Position numbers and translations under genes: made by a program. Positions 1 to 5,179 of a stretch of DNA of 5,448 bases are shown here, piece after piece (positions within the stretch are counted from its first letter, which is position 1; each line of letters begins with the position of its first letter). The stretch covers positions 1 to 5,448 of the forward strand of contig PXQK01000154.1 of the NCBI GenBank assembly GCA_003022085.1. The letters run 5' to 3'. This stretch comes from Halobacteriales archaeon QH_10_65_19 (GTDB lineage: Archaea > Halobacteriota > Halobacteria > Halobacteriales > Haloarculaceae). The notes beneath the pieces were generated by a model. That model searched no databases, was not told the origin of the DNA, and worked only from the letters and a program-made list of their open reading frames with translations.

Positions 1-1
1 T

Positions 2-8
2 ACCTCCT
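2..8 (-). promoter_or_regulatory. Shine-Dalgarno sequence for the next (off-window) gene, expected rpl18e
   Basis: On the minus strand these bases read AGGAGGT, a near-perfect complement to the conserved CCUCC at the 3' end of 16S rRNA. They lie just after the 3' end of tRNA-Leu and at the very edge of the window, so the start codon should lie a few bases beyond it. In archaeal genomes the order rps13-rps4-rps11-rpoD-(tRNA-Leu)-rpl18e is strongly conserved, so the gene is inferred to encode ribosomal protein eL18. The coding sequence itself is not visible here. Confidence 0.6.
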
Positions 9-14
9 GAAAAC

Positions 15-99
15 TGCAGGGAGCAGGATTTGAACCTGCGGACCCCTACGGGACAGCGCCCTGAACGCTGCGCCGTTGGCCTGACTTGGCTATCCCTGC
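15..99 (-). tRNA. trnL: tRNA-Leu (anticodon CAG)
   Basis: Class II tRNA of 84 nt plus discriminator A at position 15. The acceptor stem GCAGGGA/TCCCTGC (93-99 with 16-22) pairs perfectly over 7 bp. The T arm is GCAGG-TTCAAAT-CCTGC, the anticodon stem is CAGCG/CGCTG around loop TTCAGGG with anticodon CAG at 61-63, and a long variable arm has a CCC/GGG stem. It reads CUG, one of the commonest leucine codons in high-GC haloarchaea. CCA is not encoded, as usual in this group. It sits 99 bp downstream of rpoD and only about 7 bases before a Shine-Dalgarno sequence for the next gene, so it is probably excised from the ribosomal protein transcript, possibly with help from a local promoter. No intron is seen: the anticodon loop is a normal 7 nt. 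Confidence 0.96.
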
Positions 100-125
100 C
101 TGTGTGTATCGGTTGTGGCGACCCC

Positions 126-140
126 CTCAAACTCCTTTCG
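126..140 (-). promoter_or_regulatory. possible weak internal promoter before tRNA-Leu
   Basis: On the minus strand, CGAAA (136-140) is followed by GGAG and then TTTGAG (126-131), resembling an archaeal BRE followed by a degenerate TATA box. The TATA-like element is centred about 29 bases before the tRNA-Leu 5' end, the spacing expected if transcription began at or near the tRNA. The match to TTTATA is imperfect and the element lies in a 99-bp spacer that could simply be read through from rpoD, so this is a tentative call. Confidence 0.25.
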
Positions 141-198
141 GTCTGTCGGACCCGTCCGCTCTCCGGCCGGGTGCGAGCGCTCTGAGGGGGGGGATCGG

Positions 199-987
199 TC
201 ATAGCTGGACTGTCTCTTTGAGTTCCACCGCACGGTCCTCGAGGCTGTTAACGGCCTGGACGACCAGGTCGTCCACGCTGAACGAGCCGTCGGTTTCGAC
301 GTCGAACACGAATGCGTTCTCGACGTCGTGGACCTCTAGGTCCTTGCCCGGGTAGCGCTTCGAGAGGTCGTTGTCGAACGTTTCGGTTGCGACGAGTGCG
401 CCGTTCTCCGGGTCACTGCCGTTCGTGGCGACGGCGTGCTCGGCGGCCTGTTCCTCGATGACACCACGGAGGATCCGGGGTTCGTCGTCGCCGAACTCGC
501 TTCTGTCGCCGACGGCCTCGACCCGCTGGAGGTGGCGGTAGCCGACCGCCACGCCGCCCTGGTGTTTGGCGTGCTCGCGGCCGACGTCGAGGACCGCCTC
601 GGCCTCGATTTCGAGGCGCTGGCCCTGCTTGAGGTCGATGATTGGGACGTTCTCGTCGGCCGGCCCGACCATCCCGTCGGCCGAGACGAGGTCCCCCGAG
701 TAGGCTGTGTTGGGACCCTCGACGTCGAGCGACAGCGTCACCGTGTCGCCGATCTCGAACTCGCCCGGCGGGGTCGACAGCGGAACCAGCCCCAGCCGGA
801 GCCCGATCTGCTCGTCGAACATCACGCTCGAGTTCTCGATAACGCGGACGGTGTCGATGCTGAGCGTCGGGACGTCCGCGATCATCGCCCGGCGGATGCC
901 GTTGGCGAACGCGGGTGTGATCGGCCGGGCGACGAAGCGCGCTTCGCGGTCGCCGCGGTCGACGAACTGGACCTCGTACTCCTCCAT
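199..987 (-). CDS. rpoD: DNA-directed RNA polymerase subunit D (Rpo3)
   Basis: Encodes 262 residues of the archaeal RNA polymerase subunit D, counterpart of eukaryotic RPB3 and of one bacterial alpha subunit. With subunit L it forms the assembly platform of the cytoplasmic polymerase. Visible landmarks are the dimerisation block with [12 protein letters not shown] (29-40), RLGLVPL (64-70), the halophile insert-domain segment [16 protein letters not shown] (136-151), and [12 protein letters not shown] (224-235) near the C-terminus. The protein has no cysteine at all, so it cannot hold the iron-sulfur cluster found in subunit D of some archaea. A variable Glu/Ala/Asn-rich stretch (about 178-200) looks like a lineage-specific loop. 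The start is the ATG 2 bases after the rps11 stop; no clear Shine-Dalgarno precedes it, suggesting translation coupled to rps11. The frame stays open upstream through rps11, but that part is an rps11 shadow and not homologous to RpoD. Confidence 0.96.
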   Translation of the reverse strand: MEEYEVQFVDRGDREARFVARPITPAFANGIRRAMIADVPTLSIDTVRVIENSSVMFDEQIGLRLGLVPLSTPPGEFEIGDTVTLSLDVEGPNTAYSGDLVSADGMVGPADENVPIIDLKQGQRLEIEAEAVLDVGREHAKHQGGVAVGYRHLQRVEAVGDRSEFGDDEPRILRGVIEEQAAEHAVATNGSDPENGALVATETFDNDLSKRYPGKDLEVHDVENAFVFDVETDGSFSVDDLVVQAVNSLEDRAVELKETVQL

Positions 988-989
988 GG

Positions 990-1373
990 TTAGAAGCCCG
1001 AGTTCTTCGGCCCGCGGGTGCCGTCGTGGGGGATCGGTGTGACATCCTCGATGCGGCCGATCTCCAGGCCAGCACGGGCCAGCGCGCGGATCGTCGCCTG
1101 CGCGCCCGGCCCGGGGTTGGTCTGCTGGTTCCCGCCGGGTCCACGGACGCGGACGTGGACGCCCTCGATACCCTGGGCCTGGACGTTCTCGGCGACCTCC
1201 TCGGCCATCTGCATGGCGGCGTACGGCGATGCCTCGTCGCGGTTCTGCTTGACGACCGTCCCGCCGCTGGACTTGGCGAGTGTCTCCGCGCCGGTCTGGT
1301 CGGTGATGGTGATAATCGTGTTGTTGAACGATGCGTGCACATGGGCAACGCCCCATCTGTCGTCGTCGGCCAT
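990..1373 (-). CDS. rps11: 30S ribosomal protein S11 (uS11)
   Basis: A complete 127-residue archaeal uS11, which binds 16S rRNA at the platform of the small subunit near the mRNA exit. The protein starts MADDDRWG and carries the family hallmarks [16 protein letters not shown] (13-28), SSGG and the basic, glycine-rich C-terminus ending in [16 protein letters not shown]. Length and ends match other haloarchaeal uS11 proteins. The ATG directly abuts the TAA of the C-terminal fragment of rps4 (TAA then ATG with no gap), and GGAGGA about 10 bases upstream, inside the rps4 tail, serves as its ribosome binding site. The rpoD start follows its stop by 2 bases. It is therefore part of one tightly packed messenger with rps13, rps4 and rpoD. 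Confidence 0.98.
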   Translation of the reverse strand: MADDDRWGVAHVHASFNNTIITITDQTGAETLAKSSGGTVVKQNRDEASPYAAMQMAEEVAENVQAQGIEGVHVRVRGPGGNQQTNPGPGAQATIRALARAGLEIGRIEDVTPIPHDGTRGPKNSGF

Positions 1374-1782
1374 TTACTGGTCCTCCGCTCGTTCGGGGTG
1401 GAGTTCGTCCGTCAGCGGCGAGGCGCTGTCGAACTCGATAGCGCCCTCCTCGGACCGTCTGTAGCCGTCGCTCCAGTATGTCGGTCACCGAAAGCGCCAG
1501 CACGTCGTCAAGTGAATCCCCCTCGTTGAGGACGCCGATCCGCTTGAGACGGGTCACGAACTCCTGGCCCTCGCGCTCGGCGACGTCAGTGTCGCCGCCC
1601 GCGCCGCCGATCAGGTCCCGGGCCTCCCGGCGGTACTGCCGTAGGCGCGACTGAGCGCGCCAGAGCTCCTCTTTGTTCTTCAGGCCGTACTTCCCGACCA
1701 GCCCCGTCTCCTCGGCGATACGCTCGCCCTGGAAGGGGTGGTTCGGCGTCTCGTAGAACTTGGTGTTGCTGCCGAGTGTCAT
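1374..1782 (-). pseudogene. rps4: 30S ribosomal protein S4 (uS4) gene with internal deletion and frameshift
   Basis: uS4 is a primary 16S rRNA binder that nucleates small-subunit assembly. The N-terminal part reads in one frame from the ATG at 1782 ([20 protein letters not shown], then [15 protein letters not shown]) to LERRLQTV, residues 1-110 ending at 1453. The C-terminal part reads in a second frame from 1454 to the TAA at 1376-1374, beginning SEEGAIEFD and ending [13 protein letters not shown], both typical of haloarchaeal uS4. The segment between them in homologues (VYRKGLA, the ARQ helix and the VHGH motif of the S4 RNA-binding domain) is missing from the window. The span is 409 bases, one more than a multiple of three; homologues of about 174-176 residues imply a loss of about 116-122 bases. 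The start overlaps the rps13 stop as TAATG and is preceded by GGAGGAAGAG. As written, the gene cannot give a working uS4. An assembly error or a real deletion are both possible. Confidence 0.9.
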
Positions 1783-2300
1783 TACTCTTCCTCCGCCGCC
1801 TCCTCGGCGGCCTCCTCCTGGATCGCCTCTACGTTGACGCCGATTGTGCCCTCGGTCCGCCCGGTGGACTTGGTCCGCTGGCCGCGGACTTTCTGCCCGC
1901 GCTTGTGACGGATGCCTTTGTAGGAGTCGATCATCTTCATGCGGTTGATGTCCTCTCGGCGCGTCAGCTCCAGGTCGTTCCCGGTCTCGTGGGTGGTCTC
2001 GCCGGTGAAGAAGTCGTTCCGGTGGTTCGAGAGCCACTCCGGGACGTCGCCGGCGAAGCCCTCGACGAGGTCGACCACCTCGTCGATCGCTTCCTGGTCC
2101 AGCGCACCGAACGTCGCGGTGCGTTCGACGCCCGCCTCCGCGGCGATGAGTCGCGCTGCGCGCCGCCCGATACCGTTCATATCTGTCAGCGACCGTTCGA
2201 CGGACTTCGTGCCGTCGAGGTCGGTCTGTCCGATACGGACGAAGTACTGGATGTCCTCGTCCTCGTCCTCGTCCGCCTCGTTGGGTTCTTCTGCACTCAT
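1782..2300 (-). CDS. rps13: 30S ribosomal protein S13 (uS13)
   Basis: A 172-residue archaeal uS13, which sits in the head of the small subunit and contacts the P-site tRNA and the large subunit. It has an acidic N-terminal extension (residues 2-16, almost all Glu/Asp), a helix-turn-helix region with [18 protein letters not shown] (41-58), and the basic rRNA-binding tail [19 protein letters not shown] (126-144). An unusually acidic Ala/Glu run closes the protein (160-172). The start at 2300 is chosen because the N-terminus [12 protein letters not shown] fits haloarchaeal uS13; the frame extends upstream to 2375 but that part overlaps tRNA-Ser and must be excluded. Only 20 bases separate the ATG from the tRNA 3' end and no Shine-Dalgarno is seen, so tRNA processing would leave a nearly leaderless messenger. 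Its stop overlaps the rps4 start by one base. Confidence 0.97.
   Translation of the reverse strand: MSAEEPNEADEDEDEDIQYFVRIGQTDLDGTKSVERSLTDMNGIGRRAARLIAAEAGVERTATFGALDQEAIDEVVDLVEGFAGDVPEWLSNHRNDFFTGETTHETGNDLELTRREDINRMKMIDSYKGIRHKRGQKVRGQRTKSTGRTEGTIGVNVEAIQEEAAEEAAEEE
1784..1793 (-). promoter_or_regulatory. ribosome binding site for rps4 within the rps13 tail
   Basis: On the minus strand GGAGGAAGAG lies immediately upstream of the TAATG overlap that ends rps13 and starts rps4. The purine-rich stretch is at once the codons for the last Glu residues of uS13 and a Shine-Dalgarno sequence for uS4. Together with the one-base stop/start overlap this supports coupled translation and fixes the rps4 start at 1782. 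Confidence 0.6.
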
Positions 2301-2320
2301 ATCTGGGATGGTGTGATGCA

Positions 2321-2403
2321 CGTCGTGGCGGGGATTCGAACCCCGGAGGCAGTACGCCACATGGTTAGCAACCATGCGCCTTGGGCCGCTTGGCTACCAC
2401 GAC
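2321..2403 (-). tRNA. trnS: tRNA-Ser (anticodon GCT)
   Basis: Class II tRNA, 82 nt plus discriminator G at 2321, as expected for archaeal serine tRNAs. The acceptor stem GTCGTGG/CCACGAC (2397-2403 with 2322-2328) is fully paired. The anticodon stem CATGG/CCATG encloses loop TTGCTAA with anticodon GCT at 2367-2369, decoding AGC and AGU. A variable arm with a GGC/GCC stem and a T arm CGGGG-TTCGAAT-CCCCG complete it. No intron and no encoded CCA are seen. It is the first gene after a strong TATA box and lies 20 bases before rps13, so it is most likely co-transcribed with the ribosomal protein operon and cut out by RNase P and tRNase Z. Confidence 0.97.
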
Positions 2404-2444
2404 ACGTGGCTCACTGGTACTCGTCGCCCACTCGGCGTGGACTC

Positions 2445-2459
2445 GGGGCGCTGCACCCC
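2445..2459 (-). other. small GC-rich hairpin in the pre-tRNA-Ser leader
   Basis: On the minus strand GGGGTG and CGCCCC can pair over 6 bp (one G-U) around the 3-nt loop CAG. It lies in the predicted 5' leader, roughly 45-55 bases before the tRNA-Ser. In GC-rich DNA such hairpins arise by chance, and no function can be assigned. Confidence 0.3.
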
Positions 2460-2492
2460 TACACGATTCTATCAGTATCTCCCTCCCGGCAG

Positions 2493-2503
2493 TATTTAAA
2501 CAC
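2493..2503 (-). promoter_or_regulatory. promoter (TATA box) of the tRNA-Ser-rps13-rps4-rps11-rpoD operon
   Basis: The minus strand reads GTGTTTAAATA, with TTTAAATA at 2493-2500 as a near-consensus archaeal TATA box, standing out in otherwise GC-rich sequence. The purine/pyrimidine-mixed TTCGTTGTG just upstream would contain the TFB recognition element, which is not an obvious match. With the usual spacing of about 25-27 bases, transcription would start near 2470, giving a leader of about 65 bases before tRNA-Ser. Confidence 0.75.
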
Positions 2504-2522
2504 AACGAAAGGAACCCGGTGC

Positions 2523-2533
2523 TGAAAATAATC
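2523..2533 (-). terminator. probable T-rich transcription termination site after secD
   Basis: Starting 13 bases after the secD stop codon the minus strand reads GATTATTTTC, a short T-rich tract. Archaeal termination commonly occurs at such tracts without a required hairpin. It lies upstream of the tRNA-Ser/rps13 TATA box, so it would separate the secFD transcript from the ribosomal operon. The tract is short and interrupted, so some read-through is likely. Confidence 0.4.
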
Positions 2534-2546
2534 ACGCACGACCGTA

Positions 2547-4139
2547 TCAGGACCGATCGACGTCATCGAGCATCAGCTTTCGGAGGACGTCGCCGTACGC
2601 CGGCCGCGTGACCAGGACGCCGATCAGGACGCCGACGATGGTGACGATGGCGAACCCGCGCAGCTGTCCCAGCGACAGGATGAACAGCGGGCTCATCGCG
2701 ACGATGGTCGTGACCGCAGCCATCCCGATGATCCAGAACGCTTTCCGGAACCGGCTCTGGAAAATCCGGCCGGTCTCGACTTTCTCCTTCCGCTGGAGGA
2801 TTTCGTCGGCCATGATTATCAGGTCGTCGAGCCCGGTCCCGATCACGGCGATCAGCCCGGCGATGTGCGAGAGGTCCAGCGCCATCCCGATCGCGGACGC
2901 GAACCCGAGCAGGAGGAACACCTCGGCGCTTGCGGTCACCAGCATCGGGATCGCCACGCGGACGTCCCTGTACCAGTAGTAGACGACGATGCAGACCGCG
3001 AGCCAGGCAGCGAGCCCGGTCAGCAGCGAGAGCGGTTTGAACGACTGGGCGAGGCTGGGCGAGATGAAGTTCTCCGACTCGATGCGGAAGTCGGTCGGCA
3101 GCGCGCCAGCCCGGAGGTCGATCTCCACGTCCTCGGCGCCGTCGAGGGTGCGCATCTGGATCACGAAGCTCGGGTCGTTGACGAACGTCCCGCTGTTGAT
3201 CTCCTCGGCCAGACGGCCCCCGAGTCCGACACCTTCGGTGATGTTGTCGTCGACGACCGTGTACAGACAGTACTCGTTGGGGTCCGGTTCGTCGGTCTCC
3301 GGGTTGAAGTCACACTGCTGGATGCCGGTGGTGCTGAACCCCCACTCCTGCATTTTCTCCTGGTAGCGCTGGCCGGCCTCGTCGGTCAGCGTCACCGGCA
3401 CGTGTGGGCCGAGCTGGGAGGTGGTCTGTGCGGCCTGGATGCGCCGAAAGTCGCCCTGGGTCAACAGCGGCTCCATCGCGAGCTCCGTCCCGTTCCCGGT
3501 CTGACGGGGGAACCCCGCGACGATCTGGACCCGCCCCGGGTCGCCGATCAGCTCTCTGACCTCCTGGCGGGTGGCGCCGGGCACCTCGACGACGATGAAA
3601 TCCCCGCCGCCGGCCTGACTGACCGTCCGGACGTTGGCTCCGGAGAGCCCAGTCTGGTCGATCCGGTTGCTGATCGTATCGACTGCCGTGTCGCGCGTCT
3701 CCGACGTGGTGCCCTCGCGGATCTGGTCGGACGAGACGTCGAGCCCGGCCTGCCCGAGGGCGCTCGCGAACGCCTCCTCGGTCACGTTCGCGCTGTACAC
3801 CTCGACGGTACGGGGACCGTCGGGCTCCCGCGGCCGGGCGGTGACGTCCAGCGGCTCGAGACCGAGCTCCTCTGCAACCGTCGATTCGACTGACGCCTGA
3901 TTCGAGGACGAGAGGCCGGAGACGTCCTCGGCGGTCAGCCCGACGAGCTGACCCCGGACCCGCGTTCCGCCCGAGAGATCCAGCCCGTACTTGAGGTTCG
4001 TCGGATCGGTGATCTGGTTCCCGGTGTCGACGTTCGATCCCTCGGTCTCGGCGCCCAGCGGTCCGAACAGCGCGAGCGCGGCGACGAGACAGAGCACGAC
4101 GAGCATCAGGATCCGCCAGTTGTCGCGCACGTCGATCAT
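2547..4139 (-). CDS. secD: protein-export membrane protein SecD
   Basis: A 530-residue SecD, the larger half of the SecDF complex that uses the ion gradient to help pull or release proteins leaving the SecYEG channel. Membrane segment 1 is at about 10-29. The large extracytoplasmic domain follows (about 30-365), opening with the D-motif YGLDLSGGT (51-59). Five more segments lie at about 370-390, 395-418, 424-447, 467-490 and 492-512. Segment 4 holds the archaeal motif GTGLDDLI (434-441), whose aspartates correspond to the ion-relay position of bacterial SecD. Two cysteines, C276 and C291, flank an acidic Pro-rich loop in the exported domain. The start overlaps the secF stop as ATGA, with a GAGGGGG ribosome site upstream, so translation is coupled to secF. 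No SecA exists in archaea, so SecDF here acts with SecYEG alone. Confidence 0.97.
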   Translation of the reverse strand: MIDVRDNWRILMLVVLCLVAALALFGPLGAETEGSNVDTGNQITDPTNLKYGLDLSGGTRVRGQLVGLTAEDVSGLSSSNQASVESTVAEELGLEPLDVTARPREPDGPRTVEVYSANVTEEAFASALGQAGLDVSSDQIREGTTSETRDTAVDTISNRIDQTGLSGANVRTVSQAGGGDFIVVEVPGATRQEVRELIGDPGRVQIVAGFPRQTGNGTELAMEPLLTQGDFRRIQAAQTTSQLGPHVPVTLTDEAGQRYQEKMQEWGFSTTGIQQCDFNPETDEPDPNEYCLYTVVDDNITEGVGLGGRLAEEINSGTFVNDPSFVIQMRTLDGAEDVEIDLRAGALPTDFRIESENFISPSLAQSFKPLSLLTGLAAWLAVCIVVYYWYRDVRVAIPMLVTASAEVFLLLGFASAIGMALDLSHIAGLIAVIGTGLDDLIIMADEILQRKEKVETGRIFQSRFRKAFWIIGMAAVTTIVAMSPLFILSLGQLRGFAIVTIVGVLIGVLVTRPAYGDVLRKLMLDDVDRS

Positions 4140-4996
4140 CGCGCGACCCCCTCGTACTTGTACCAGCGGAGCAGGCTCAGGTTGAGCATATAGGTGTTCA
4201 GCAGGTCGGTGGTCAGTCCAAACACGAGCACCAGCGCGATCTCGTTCAGAAGGTTGATGCCGAACAGCCAGGCGACGACGGCCATCGTCGTCATCGCCGC
4301 GATCGACGTGATTGTCATCGAGACGCCAGTCCGCATCGCCCGGAACGTGCTCTCGTAGAAGTCCCCGTGGCGTCTGAGGATGTGGTTGTTCAGCAGAATA
4401 TCGGAGTCGACGCTGTACCCGATGAGCATCAGGAGCGCAGCGACGGCCCCGAGCGTCAGGTCGATCCCGAGGAGGTTCATCAGCGCCAGCGGGACCATGA
4501 TGTCAGAAAACGCTGAGGCAACAATCGCCAGGCTCGGAATGAACGTCCGGAAGATGATCGCGATGAGGATGCTCATCCCGACAAAGGCAATGGCAAGTCC
4601 GAGAAGCGCCTGCCCCTGGGCTTCCGACCCGAAGTCCGCCGACCGGCTCTCTACGCTCAACACGTCGTACCCCGCCTCCTCGGCCAGTTCCTCGACACGC
4701 TCAGTGTCTGCCTCCGGGCCGAGGACCACCTCGTGTTCGTTGCCGACGCTGCGGAGGCTCTCCACCTCCACGCCGGAGAACGTCTCCTCGATGTCGGCGT
4801 CCGAGGCTCCACCTGCGTCGAAGCGGATCTCGCTGCCCCCGGTGAACTCGATCCCGAGATCGACAGGCGTCCCCGTGAGCACGTACGCGCCGGCGATGAT
4901 CAGCAACGCGACGGCGAGAATCGCCAGCGGAACCGCCGCAAGCTGACGGTTCGAGTAGTTGTCGTAGGGAACCCGTTCGACATCGAGACGTGCCAT
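4136..4996 (-). CDS. secF: protein-export membrane protein SecF
   Basis: A 286-residue SecF, partner of SecD in the plasma membrane and member of the RND superfamily. Membrane segment 1 lies at about 20-40, followed by a short outer domain opening with LGIEFTGGSEIRF (47-59). Segments 2-6 are at about 128-149, 153-175, 179-201, 225-246 and 248-275. The conserved segment-4 motif GYSVDSDILLNNHILRR (193-209) carries D197 and D199, the latter in the position tied to ion movement in the family. The start ATG at 4996 follows a TATA box by about 27 bases, so the messenger is probably leaderless. The order secF then secD, opposite to the common bacterial order, and the 4-base ATGA overlap are usual in haloarchaea. 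Confidence 0.97.
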   Translation of the reverse strand: MARLDVERVPYDNYSNRQLAAVPLAILAVALLIIAGAYVLTGTPVDLGIEFTGGSEIRFDAGGASDADIEETFSGVEVESLRSVGNEHEVVLGPEADTERVEELAEEAGYDVLSVESRSADFGSEAQGQALLGLAIAFVGMSILIAIIFRTFIPSLAIVASAFSDIMVPLALMNLLGIDLTLGAVAALLMLIGYSVDSDILLNNHILRRHGDFYESTFRAMRTGVSMTITSIAAMTTMAVVAWLFGINLLNEIALVLVFGLTTDLLNTYMLNLSLLRWYKYEGVAR

Positions 4997-5020
4997 AGGG
5001 GTGCATCTGAGAGCATCCCG

Positions 5021-5032
5021 AATAAGCCTTTC
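5021..5032 (-). promoter_or_regulatory. promoter of secF-secD (leaderless)
   Basis: On the minus strand GAAAGG is followed by CTTATT, matching an archaeal BRE plus TATA box. The TATA element is centred about 27 bases upstream of the secF ATG, which places the transcription start at or next to the start codon. No Shine-Dalgarno lies before secF, in keeping with leaderless translation. Confidence 0.65.
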
Positions 5033-5150
5033 TTATCCGACGTCGGTCGCCTGTCGGGTAGCCTGGCCGTCGCCAGCGGTGGCACCCGGCGTCACTCGCC
5101 CTCGACCGGATGGCGCGGCGCGCGCCAGGGCACACAGTCACACCAATCAG

Positions 5151-5156
5151 TATAAG
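5151..5156 (+). promoter_or_regulatory. promoter of the rightward gene at 5180 (leaderless)
   Basis: TATAAG lies about 27 bases before the ATG at 5180, the spacing of a leaderless haloarchaeal gene. The sequence upstream (CACCAATCAG) has no strong BRE. It is back to back with the secF promoter within a 183-bp intergenic region, so the two transcripts diverge. Confidence 0.6.
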
Positions 5157-5179
5157 ACGAGACGTCCCCAACTGAGCGT

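Noticed and set aside
436..993. Plus-strand open frame of 185 codons opposite rpoD.
   Set aside because: Mirror of the conserved rpoD frame, without any start signals.
413..1348. Minus-strand open frame of 311 codons across rps11 and rpoD.
   Set aside because: Extremely Arg/Pro/Ser-rich, out of frame with two well-conserved genes; a GC-driven shadow.
1374..1460. Intron or programmed frameshift as an explanation for the two rps4 frames.
   Set aside because: Sequence is missing, not interrupted: a frameshift would still leave the S4 domain absent, and no inserted bases or bulge-helix-bulge structure are seen at the junction.
1783..2037. Upstream extension of the rps4 frame into rps13.
   Set aside because: It overlaps rps13 out of frame and is not uS4-like; the start at 1782 with TAATG overlap and ribosome site is far better supported.
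2301..2375. Upstream extension of the rps13 frame by 25 codons.
   Set aside because: The extension runs into the tRNA-Ser gene; the ATG at 2300 gives the expected acidic haloarchaeal N-terminus.
2865..3893. Long plus-strand open frame of 342 codons opposite secD.
   Set aside because: It is fully antisense to a clear secD, has no promoter or ribosome site, and its Arg/Asp/Leu-rich composition is what the complement of high-GC coding DNA gives.
4080..4139. Possible lipoprotein signal in SecD because of C17 in the first hydrophobic segment.
   Set aside because: The residue before the cysteine is Leu, not Gly, Ala or Ser, so there is no lipobox; C17 is inside a normal membrane segment of the SecD family.
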